NCBI RefSeq assembly: GCF_002117915.1
Contig: NZ_BDJB01000001.1
Location: forward strand, 124,001 to 188,000
DNA length: 64,000 bases
Reading direction: 5' to 3'
Source: Sphingomonas sp. TZW2008
GTDB taxonomy: Bacteria > Pseudomonadota > Alphaproteobacteria > Sphingomonadales > Sphingomonadaceae
The position numbers were made by a program, and so were the translations under genes. The notes beneath the pieces were generated by a model. The model saw nothing but the letters and a program-made list of their open reading frames with translations. It was not told where the DNA came from and made no database searches. This document shows positions 8,209-14,531 of the stretch, piece by piece (positions within the stretch are counted from its first letter, which is position 1; every line of letters begins with the position of its first letter).

Positions 8209-9465
8209 TCACGAGCGGATGTTGAAGATCGTCTGCGAGATCTGGCTCGCGGTATCGAGCGCCTTGGCATTCGCCTGGAAATTGCGCTGCGCGCTGATCA
8301 GCTCGACCAGCTCCTCGGTGATGTCGACGTTCGAGCCCTCGACGGTACCCGACATCAGCTTGCCGAAGCCGTTCTCGTTCGCGCTGCCCATCGTCGCGCT
8401 GCCCGACAGGCCGGTCGAGCTCCAGTAATTGCCGCCGTTCTGGCGCAGCCCGGTCGGGTTGACGAAATTCGCCAGCGCGACCTTGCCCAGCTTCACCGCG
8501 TCGCCGTTCGAATAGCTCGCCATGATGACGCCGGCGCTGTCGACGGCGATGCCGGAGAATTCGCCGAGCGCGGTGCCGTCCTGCGTGCGCGCGGTGATCG
8601 CGAATGGCTGCTTGGTCGCCGTTGCGCCAGCTAGGTCGAGCGTTATCGTGCGCGGGTCGCCGCCGGCGACCGGGAACTTGAGCGCTGCGCCGCTACCGGA
8701 AACGAGATTGCCGTCGCTGTCGAACGCCATTTCGATCGGGCCGCCATCCTCGGGCGCGCTCTCGCCGAGGAAGCTGTGGACCGTCCAATTGGTGGCCTTG
8801 CTCACCGTGCCGTCGCCGGCGGTCTCATCGGGCTTGCGCACGAAATACTGCGTCAGCGTCTGCGCATTGCCCTGGGCATCGTAGACGGTGGTGCTCGTCG
8901 AGTGCGTGAAGGTGGCCGGGTTCGAGCGGCTGAATTCCGCGTCGGTGCCCTTCGCACCTGCGTTGAGTGCGGCCTTGATCGTCACCGTCGACGTCGCCGT
9001 CGCCTCGCCGCTCGTCGCGGGCACCTGCACGTCGATCAGCGTGCCGACGCCGGGAACGGTGCCGTCGGTTTCGACCGCATAGGCCTGCAGCCGGCTGCCC
9101 TGCGCATCGGTGATGTAGCGATTGGGGTCGACCGCAAAGGTGCCGTTGCGCGTGTAGGCGACCGTCGCGCCGCCCGCCGCCGGCGTCTTCACCGCGAAGA
9201 AGCCGTCACCCGCCACCGCGAGATCGAGCGACGAGCCGGTGGTGACGAGGCTGCCCTCGCCGAACATCTGCTTGTTCTGCGCCAGCGCGGTGCCCGAACC
9301 GACGAGCCGGCGCGGATCGCTGGTGAAGTTCGACGCCATGATGTCGGTAAATTCGCTGCGGCTCTTCTTGAAGCCGTTGGTCGAGACGTTGGCGAGGTTG
9401 TGCGAGATCGTCGACATATCGGTCTGCGCGGCCTGCAGACCCGAGAGCGAGGTGTAGAAGGACAT
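8209..9465 (-). CDS. flgE: FlgE, flagellar hook protein
   Basis: FlgE polymerises into the flexible hook. The 418-residue protein begins MSFYTSLSGLQAAQTDMSTI and carries SHNLANVSTNGFKKSRSEF, a GDGFFAVKTP segment, a variable centre and the C-terminal ELVELISAQRNFQANAKALD. The ATG at 9465 follows GGAGCAACCCCC; the reading frame stays open far upstream through flgD and flgB, but only this start matches the family. It is 41 bases downstream of flgD. Confidence 0.95.
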   Translation of the reverse strand: MSFYTSLSGLQAAQTDMSTISHNLANVSTNGFKKSRSEFTDIMASNFTSDPRRLVGSGTALAQNKQMFGEGSLVTTGSSLDLAVAGDGFFAVKTPAAGGATVAYTRNGTFAVDPNRYITDAQGSRLQAYAVETDGTVPGVGTLIDVQVPATSGEATATSTVTIKAALNAGAKGTDAEFSRSNPATFTHSTSTTVYDAQGNAQTLTQYFVRKPDETAGDGTVSKATNWTVHSFLGESAPEDGGPIEMAFDSDGNLVSGSGAALKFPVAGGDPRTITLDLAGATATKQPFAITARTQDGTALGEFSGIAVDSAGVIMASYSNGDAVKLGKVALANFVNPTGLRQNGGNYWSSTGLSGSATMGSANENGFGKLMSGTVEGSNVDITEELVELISAQRNFQANAKALDTASQISQTIFNIRS

Positions 9466-9506
9466 GGGGGTTGCTCCTGGAAACGGGAAAAGGGGTGCGG
9501 GCTGGA

Positions 9507-10187
9507 TCAGCCGATCTGGCGAACGGCGCTGGCGGGTACCTCGCCGATCCCCGGCAAGGTGAGGACGGCGGCGCCGCTGGTGGTCGAGACGGAGGTGACG
9601 GGCGCCCAGACGAGGCCGGTCGCGGCGATCGCCTGCGTCCCGTCGTTGGCGCTCACCTGCACGGTGAACGGTCCGCTGCCACCGTCCGCGCCGGCCAGAT
9701 CCTTGCCGTCCCAATCGTAGGCGATCGTGCCGGCCTTCTGCGCGCCGAGATCGGCGGTGTGCAGCAGCTGGCCGTTCGCATCGGAGATCGAGACGGTGAC
9801 CTGGCTCGCGTCCGCACCAAGCTCGACCGCGCCGGCGATGCCGCCCGCCGACCGACCGTAGGCGGTGCTGCCCGGCGTCAGCACCGTGCGCCCGACGTAG
9901 CTTACCGCATCCTGCATGCTCGTCGCGCCGAGCTTGTCTGCGATCGCCTTCAGCGTCGAGCCCATCTCGGTGATCCCGGCGAGCGACGAGAATTGCGCCA
10001 TCTGCGCGACCATCTGCGTGTTGTCGACCGGATCGAACGGATCCTGGTTCTTCATCTGCGCAGTCATCAGCTTCAGGAAATCGGCCTGGCCGAGCGAGGC
10101 GGACTTGGCCGTCGCGGTTTTCGCGGCGCCGTTTGCGGTGCTGCTGATCCCGAGGTTCGCGATCGTGCTGTCGAAGGAGGTGGCCAT
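9507..10187 (-). CDS. flgD: FlgD, hook cap / hook assembly protein
   Basis: FlgD caps the growing hook and is needed for FlgE polymerisation. The 226-residue protein contains the conserved N-terminal signature (QADFLKLMTAQMKNQDPFDP ... NTQMVAQMAQFSSLAGITEM) and a C-terminal FlgD Ig/TUDOR-like region (VSISDANGQLLHTADLGAQ). It lies between flgC and flgE, the canonical position. Confidence 0.94.
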   Translation of the reverse strand: MATSFDSTIANLGISSTANGAAKTATAKSASLGQADFLKLMTAQMKNQDPFDPVDNTQMVAQMAQFSSLAGITEMGSTLKAIADKLGATSMQDAVSYVGRTVLTPGSTAYGRSAGGIAGAVELGADASQVTVSISDANGQLLHTADLGAQKAGTIAYDWDGKDLAGADGGSGPFTVQVSANDGTQAIAATGLVWAPVTSVSTTSGAAVLTLPGIGEVPASAVRQIG

Positions 10188-10190
10188 CTA

Positions 10191-10601
10191 TCAGCGCCCC
10201 ATCTTCAGCGTATCGACGATCAACGACTTGGCGGTGTTCATCACCTCGACGTTGTTCTGATAGGAGCGCGCGGTCTCCATCATATCGACCAGCTCGCGCG
10301 TCTCGTCGACGGCGGATTGGTAGACGTAGCCGTCCTTGTCGGCCATCGGGTTGTTCGGATCGCGGATCTTGATCGGCTCTTCGCCCGCGGTGACCACGCG
10401 CTCGACATCCACCGTCGCCATGCCGCTCGCCTGATCGAACTGCGTGCGAAACACGGGCTTCATGCTGCGATACGCCGTTGCCGACGATCCAGTCACCGCG
10501 CCCGCGTTGGCGAGGTTCGAGGCGGTGGTGTTCATCCGCACGAGCTGCGCGGACATCGCGCGACCGGCGACTTGGAAGATCGAGATCGGATTGGCGGCCA
10601 T
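10191..10601 (-). CDS. flgC: FlgC, proximal rod protein
   Basis: FlgC is a proximal rod subunit. The 136-residue protein has the family N-terminus (RMNTTASNLANAGAVTGS), the segment VVTAGEEPIKIRDPNNPMAD typical of FlgC, and the C-terminal helix ELVDMMETARSYQNNVEVMN. Only three bases separate it from flgB upstream and from flgD downstream, consistent with one operon. Confidence 0.94.
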   Translation of the reverse strand: MAANPISIFQVAGRAMSAQLVRMNTTASNLANAGAVTGSSATAYRSMKPVFRTQFDQASGMATVDVERVVTAGEEPIKIRDPNNPMADKDGYVYQSAVDETRELVDMMETARSYQNNVEVMNTAKSLIVDTLKMGR

Positions 10602-10604
10602 GGC

Positions 10605-10949
10605 TTATTCTCCCCGCAGCGCGCGCGTGAGCTGGTTGATGCGGCCGTTCAGGAACGACAGCGTCGTCTGATACTGGACGGCGTTCTCGGCGAAGGCGGT
10701 CTGCTCCTTGCTGAGCTCGACCGTGTTGCCGTCCATCGAAGGCGAGTCGGGCACGCGGTACAGCAGCGCCTGATCGATCCCGCTCGCGCCCTGTCGCTCG
10801 ACCGAGGCGAGCGCCTTGGTGAAGTCGATATCGCGCGCCTTGAAGTTCGGCGTCGAAGCGTTGGCGATGTTCGACGCGAGCACGTTCATGCGCTGCGCGC
10901 GCACCTCGAGCGCCGCTCCGTGAACGCCGAATAGACTGTCGCTGGCCAC
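10605..10949 (-). CDS. flgB: FlgB, proximal rod protein
   Basis: FlgB is a proximal rod protein and the first gene of the minus-strand flg operon. The preferred start is GTG at 10949, giving 114 residues beginning MASDSLFGVHGAALEVRAQR; it follows an AGGAG eight or nine bases upstream. An ATG farther upstream is open but would place the sigma-54 promoter at 10987-11003 inside the gene, which argues against it. The family motif MNVLASNIANASTPNFKARD and the C-terminal NAVQYQTTLSFLNGRINQL are present. Confidence 0.93.
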   Translation of the reverse strand: MASDSLFGVHGAALEVRAQRMNVLASNIANASTPNFKARDIDFTKALASVERQGASGIDQALLYRVPDSPSMDGNTVELSKEQTAFAENAVQYQTTLSFLNGRINQLTRALRGE

Positions 10950-10986
10950 TGCCCGAACTCCTGCACGTCTGATGCGCGGGACAATC

Positions 10987-11003
10987 AGCAAGTGGCGTGC
11001 CAA
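10987..11003 (-). promoter_or_regulatory. Sigma-54 promoter of the flgB operon
   Basis: Reading the minus strand, TTGGCACGCCACTTGCT matches the sigma-54 consensus YTGGCAC-N5-TTGCW at every defined position, with the required GG-N10-GC spacing. It lies 38 bases upstream of the flgB GTG and would give a leader of roughly 28 bases. The FlbD-like activator at 21228 is the obvious partner. Confidence 0.9.
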
Positions 11004-11055
11004 GTGCCGATGCGCTGGCGCGGCGGCCGATCCGGCGGCGCGGGGCGGCAAGATG

Positions 11056-11083
11056 TTGCCGGGCGGCCGGCAAGCCTTGCCGG
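11056..11083. promoter_or_regulatory. Putative activator-binding enhancer upstream of flgB
   Basis: Three half-sites in alternating orientation, TTGCCGG (11056-11062), CCGGCAA (11067-11073) and TTGCCGG (11077-11083), begin about 53 bases upstream of the -24 element of the flgB promoter. That is a typical position for a sigma-54 enhancer. Similar half-sites occur at 21018-21040 and 21151-21170 in the flagellin/flbD divide. Binding by the FlbD-like protein is inferred, not shown. Confidence 0.5.
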
Positions 11084-11207
11084 AAGCACCATCGCGGTGG
11101 CGGCGGCACCGCCGCGTGCGATCGCCTCGCTATGGCGTGCCGGACTGCGTGCGACGAGCTGAGGGTTATGCCGTTCGATCTGGCCCATGGCTTGCAGACG
11201 ACCGGGC

Positions 11208-11876
11208 ATGGACCTCGGCACCTTCATCGATCCGACCGCGCTCGCCATCGTCGGGGGCGGTACGATCGCGAGCGCGATCCTGCGCACGCCGGCGGGCGAT
11301 CTCGCGCGCGCGATCGCCGCGCTTGCTACGCTGCCGCGCCGCCGCTTCGCTGCCGAGCCGCTGTTGCAGCAGATCGCTGCGCTCGGCCGCATCGCACGGC
11401 GGCACGGCGCGATCGCGCTCGACAAGTCGGTGATCGCGGACGCCGATATCGCCGCCGCGGTCGCCGACATCGTCGATGGCCACGCGCCCGACGCGGTCGC
11501 CGTCCGCCTCGATCACCTGCGCCGCGCGCGCATCGAGCGGCATTGCGCCGCCGCCGACGCGTGGGCCGGCATGGCGGAGGCGGCGCCGGCGATGGGCATG
11601 GTCGGCACGCTCGTCGGGCTTGTCGCAATGTTCGTGCAGATGACCGATCCGCAGGCGATCGGCGGCGCGATGGCGGTGGCGCTGCTCGCGACGCTCTACG
11701 GCGCGCTGCTCGGCAATCTCGTCGCCATGCCGATCGCGAGCCGGCTGCGCGCCGCTGCCCGGAACGAAGCGTTCGAGCGCGCGCGGATCGTCGCGCCGCT
11801 CGTCGCACTCGCGACGCGCGAACAGCCGCGCCCTGTCAGCTTTACACCAATTCATCACGCCAGCGAGGCGGCATGA
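11208..11876 (+). CDS. Second MotA/TolQ/ExbB-like protein lacking the first MotA helix
   Basis: The 222-residue protein resembles MotA. Its N-terminal helix (DPTALAIVGGGTIASAIL) aligns with MotA helix 2, and two C-terminal helices follow (PAMGMVGTLVGLVAMFVQM and AMAVALLATLYGALLGNLV). Nothing equivalent to MotA helix 1 is encoded from the ATG at 11208 or from the in-frame ATG seven codons upstream. With only three visible membrane segments it approaches ExbB/TolQ topology. It overlaps the MotB-like gene by four bases (ATGA). It is probably a flagellar stator-like or accessory ion channel, since it sits between flgB and flgA. Confidence 0.75.
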   Translation: MDLGTFIDPTALAIVGGGTIASAILRTPAGDLARAIAALATLPRRRFAAEPLLQQIAALGRIARRHGAIALDKSVIADADIAAAVADIVDGHAPDAVAVRLDHLRRARIERHCAAADAWAGMAEAAPAMGMVGTLVGLVAMFVQMTDPQAIGGAMAVALLATLYGALLGNLVAMPIASRLRAAARNEAFERARIVAPLVALATREQPRPVSFTPIHHASEAA

Positions 11877-12406
11877 CGCCGGCGCTCAGCCTCATCGCCG
11901 ACGATTTTCCCGCTCCCGCGGCGGCGCGCCCGCTGTGGCTCGTCACGCTTGCCGATCTCGCGTTGCTGCTCGTCGGCTTCTTCGTCCTGCTGCAGGCGAA
12001 CCAGCAGCTCGACCGGAAGGCGCTGGCGAGCGGCTTTCGCGCCGGCTTCGGCGCCTCGGCGGACAAGGGCGCACCCGATCCGCTGCCCGTCGCGGCGGCT
12101 GGCATGTTCAACTTCGCCCCCGGTAGCGCGACGCTGCCCGCCGCGCCCGACGGCCTCGTCGCCTGGGCGCGCGAGGCGACACGCGATCCGCGCGTATCGC
12201 TGCGCATCACCGCCGCGGTCGACGGCACGGCGGCCGACGTCGACCCCGATACCGGCAGCGCCGCCGTGCTGGCCGCCGATCGCGCGCGCGCCGTCGCCGC
12301 CGCGCTCGCTACGGTCGCCCCCGGCCGTCTCGTTATCCTCACCGCCGACCGGCCATCGCGCCGGCAGGTGGTCGTCACCCTGTCGTTTACCGGAGAGAAG
12401 AAGTGA
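11873..12406 (+). CDS. Second MotB-like protein with degenerate OmpA domain
   Basis: The 177-residue protein has one transmembrane helix at about 21-42 (LWLVTLADLALLLVGFFVLL) with an Asp at about 28 in the place of the MotB/ExbD ion-binding Asp. A short C-terminal region (FNFAPGSATLP ... AADRARAVAAALATVAPGRL) retains the outline of an OmpA-like fold but lacks a clear peptidoglycan-binding motif. It is about 120 residues shorter than the MotB at 208. It is coupled to the MotA-like gene before it and to flgA after it by four-base overlaps. Confidence 0.7.
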   Translation: MTPALSLIADDFPAPAAARPLWLVTLADLALLLVGFFVLLQANQQLDRKALASGFRAGFGASADKGAPDPLPVAAAGMFNFAPGSATLPAAPDGLVAWAREATRDPRVSLRITAAVDGTAADVDPDTGSAAVLAADRARAVAAALATVAPGRLVILTADRPSRRQVVVTLSFTGEKK

Positions 12407-12906
12407 TCGCGCTCCTGCTGGCGCTCGGCGCCGCCGCCTTTCAGGATACTGCCGCGCTCGACCGCGCCGTTGCCGCCTTCACCGGCAAACCGATCGGCAG
12501 CGAGGGCGGGGCGCGCGCCGTGGTCGACCCGCGGCTGCGCCTCGCCCAATGTCCGACGGTCGCGCTGTCATGGCGCACCGACGCGCACGACGCCGTCGTC
12601 GTGTCTTGCGGCGGACCGGACTGGCGCATCTTCGTGCCAGTCGCGATGCCGCCACGCGCCGCGGTGATCGCGCGCGCCGCCGCCGCGCCGCTCCCCGCCG
12701 CAGCGGCGGAAAAAGTCATCCGCCGCGGCGATCCACTAGTGATTGAGGCGGGTTCGCCAGGCTTTGCGATCACCCGCGAGGGCGTCGCGATGGCCGATGC
12801 CGCCGCCGGCCAGCGGCTGATGGTGCGCGTCGACGGCGGCAAGATGCCGGTGCAGGCCGTCGCGTTGTCACCTGGCCGCGCGACGCTGCCCGGCTGGGGC
12901 GAGTAA
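12403..12906 (+). CDS. flgA: FlgA, P-ring assembly chaperone
   Basis: FlgA is the periplasmic chaperone for FlgI. The 167-residue protein starts with GTG at 12403, overlapping the previous stop, and has a short signal sequence (MIALLLALGAAAFQDT). The C-terminal SAF-type region is recognisable (VIRRGDPLVIEAGSPGFAIT, then GVAMADAAAGQRLMVRVDGG). It is shorter than enteric FlgA (219 residues). The order and overlaps place it in the same transcript as the MotA/MotB-like pair. Confidence 0.85.
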   Translation: MIALLLALGAAAFQDTAALDRAVAAFTGKPIGSEGGARAVVDPRLRLAQCPTVALSWRTDAHDAVVVSCGGPDWRIFVPVAMPPRAAVIARAAAAPLPAAAAEKVIRRGDPLVIEAGSPGFAITREGVAMADAAAGQRLMVRVDGGKMPVQAVALSPGRATLPGWGE

Positions 12907-12914
12907 AAAAATGC

Positions 12915-12941
12915 TAAAGTTCGTGCAGCGCCGGCCGTTTG
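12915..12941 (+). promoter_or_regulatory. Sigma-28 (FliA) promoter of flgM
   Basis: TAAAGTTC at 12915-12922, then 11 bases, then GCCGTTTG at 12934-12941, match the FliA consensus TAAAGTTT-N11-GCCGATAA closely. The promoter begins nine bases after the flgA stop and lies 33 bases before the flgM ATG. It gives flgM a FliA-dependent source of mRNA in addition to read-through. Confidence 0.85.
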
Positions 12942-12974
12942 TTGGATCGCAAAGGCGGCGAAGCAGGTGTTCCG

Positions 12975-13262
12975 ATGGTCGATCCGATAGGGCCGAAATC
13001 CATAGCGACCGATCGCAGGATCGGGGCGATAGCCCGCGCGGTGTCGCCCCGCGCGGCGAACGGTGCCACCAGCCAGCCGCTCGCCACGCCGTCGACGCCG
13101 ACGCTCGCGGCGCAGCTCGCCGCCAGCCCGCCGGTCGACGTCGAGCGCGTGGCGAAGATCAAGCGCGCGGTGGCGGAGGGCAATTTTCCGCTCTCGCCCG
13201 ATACGATCGCCGATCGGCTGATCGCCGCCCGTTACGAATGGATGTCGCATGACCCGGCGTGA
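12975..13262 (+). CDS. flgM: FlgM, anti-sigma-28 factor
   Basis: FlgM binds FliA and blocks late flagellar transcription until it is exported through the completed hook-basal body. The 95-residue protein has a disordered N-terminal half and the typical C-terminal sigma-binding region (VERVAKIKRAVAEGNFPLSP, then DTIADRLIAARYEW). The ATG at 12975, giving MVDPIGPKSIATDRR, is chosen because the sigma-28 promoter ends at 12941; a TTG at 12939 would overlap it. The stop overlaps flgN by 14 bases. Confidence 0.9.
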   Translation: MVDPIGPKSIATDRRIGAIARAVSPRAANGATSQPLATPSTPTLAAQLAASPPVDVERVAKIKRAVAEGNFPLSPDTIADRLIAARYEWMSHDPA

Positions 13263-13560
13263 CGCCCTGATTCGCGTGATCGACACGCTGCATCACGAGA
13301 TCGCCGCGCTGAAGACGAACGACGTCGCCGGGCTCGAGCGCGCCACCTCGGCGAAGCTCACCGCGATCGAGACGTTGCAGCAGCTGGGCGACGGCCCGGC
13401 CGGCCCCGAACTGCGCGAGCTGGCGGACGAAGCCGATCGCCTCAACGACACATGCCGCATTTACGTCAACCTGATGGCGGCAAATGTTCGCCGCCGCCTG
13501 CAACTTCTGACCGGCGAGGGCGGCAACGCCTACCGCCGCGGCCCAGTCGCCTACGCTTGA
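13249..13560 (+). CDS. flgN: FlgN-like chaperone for hook-filament junction proteins
   Basis: FlgN is the cytosolic export chaperone for FlgK and FlgL. The 103-residue, mostly helical protein (VIDTLHHEIAALKTNDVAGL, then LERATSAKLTAIETLQQL) has the size and heptad pattern of the FlgN family. It follows and overlaps flgM, the usual flgMN arrangement. The assignment relies on size, helical pattern and neighbourhood, because FlgN sequences diverge strongly. Confidence 0.8.
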   Translation: MTRRDALIRVIDTLHHEIAALKTNDVAGLERATSAKLTAIETLQQLGDGPAGPELRELADEADRLNDTCRIYVNLMAANVRRRLQLLTGEGGNAYRRGPVAYA

Positions 13561-13601
13561 CCGCACACACCGGCGCCTAGGGCGCACGCGCTGACCGCCG
13601 A

Positions 13602-13618
13602 CTGGCACACTCCTTGCT
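13602..13618 (+). promoter_or_regulatory. Sigma-54 promoter of sltF-flhA-fliA
   Basis: CTGGCACACTCCTTGCT is a full match to YTGGCAC-N5-TTGCW with correct spacing. It lies 36 bases before the transglycosylase ATG at 13655. The half-site-like words CCGGCGA (13511-13517) and CGGCAA (13521-13526) lie 80-90 bases upstream, within the end of flgN, and could serve the activator. The promoter would put FliA production under sigma-54 control. Confidence 0.88.
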
Positions 13619-13654
13619 GCTTGCGTTCCCGAACAGGGAAGTGCCGCAGCAACG

Positions 13655-14527
13655 ATGACCGTCAATGCCCTCAATACCGCGATCGGCCGGGTGCAGTCCG
13701 CGATCCAGCGCGCATCCGCGAAGACCGGGATCGATTTCGATTACCTGCTCGGCCAGGCGAAGGTCGAGAGCGGCTTCAACGCCGGCGCGCGGGCGCGTAC
13801 CTCCTCGGCGAGCGGACTTTATCAGTTCATCGAACAGTCCTGGCTCGCGGTGGTGAAGGATCACGGCGCGGAGCACGGCATGGGCTGGGCCGCAAACGGC
13901 ATCCAGCGCAGCGCTTCGGGCCGCCTTACCGTGACCGATCCGCAGATGAGGCGCGCAATCCTCGATCTGCGTAACGATCCCGAGGCCGCCTCGCTGATGG
14001 CGGCCGAGCATGCGTCGGACAACAAGGATGCGCTTGAAGCGAGCCTCGGCCGCGCCGCGACCGGCACCGATCTCTACATGGCGCATTTCCTGGGGCTGGG
14101 CGGGGCCAAGCAGTTCCTGAAGGCGATGCAGGTATCGCCCGAGCGCCCCGCCGCGAGCATGTTCCCCGCCGCTGCGGGCGCCAACCGCAACGTCTTCTAC
14201 AATCGTGACGGTTCGGCGCGCTCGCTGACGGACGTCTACCAGCGCTTCGGCGCGAAACTGGGCGAGGGGGCAGGGGCTGCCGGCAGCACCGGCAATACCG
14301 GCAACGATCTGCCGCGCATGCAGTTCGCCGCGCAGATGCTCGACATGGAAGGCGCGACGGTGATCACCGGCGCCAACCAGTCTGCATCGGACGCGATGAA
14401 CTGGGCCACCGCCGCCATGGGCCGCGCACCCGCGGGTGCGGCGGGCGTGACGCAGGCGAGCCTGCTGCGCCCGTCGCCCGACAATGCGCGCCTCGCCTAC
14501 ATGATGCTCGCGCGGATGGGAGGCTGA
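13655..14527 (+). CDS. SltF-like flagellar lytic transglycosylase
   Basis: The protein resembles soluble lytic transglycosylase family enzymes that cut peptidoglycan so the rod can pass. Near residues 29-60 it has the SLT core (DYLLGQAKVESGFNAGARA) with the catalytic Glu in KVESGFN, followed by SSASGLYQFIEQSWLAVVK. No signal peptide is visible, so export may use the flagellar apparatus or an unrecognised route. The rest (290 residues) is low in conserved features. It is four bases from flhA and behind a sigma-54 promoter, and it would supply the activity missing from the short FlgJ. Confidence 0.85.
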   Translation: MTVNALNTAIGRVQSAIQRASAKTGIDFDYLLGQAKVESGFNAGARARTSSASGLYQFIEQSWLAVVKDHGAEHGMGWAANGIQRSASGRLTVTDPQMRRAILDLRNDPEAASLMAAEHASDNKDALEASLGRAATGTDLYMAHFLGLGGAKQFLKAMQVSPERPAASMFPAAAGANRNVFYNRDGSARSLTDVYQRFGAKLGEGAGAAGSTGNTGNDLPRMQFAAQMLDMEGATVITGANQSASDAMNWATAAMGRAPAGAAGVTQASLLRPSPDNARLAYMMLARMGG

Positions 14528-14531
14528 GGCG

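Noticed and set aside
8209..11109. A 966-codon open frame on the minus strand covering flgE through flgB
   Set aside because: The upstream two thirds is an out-of-frame shadow of flgB, flgC and flgD in GC-rich DNA; only the C-terminal 418 codons, starting at 9465, are flgE.
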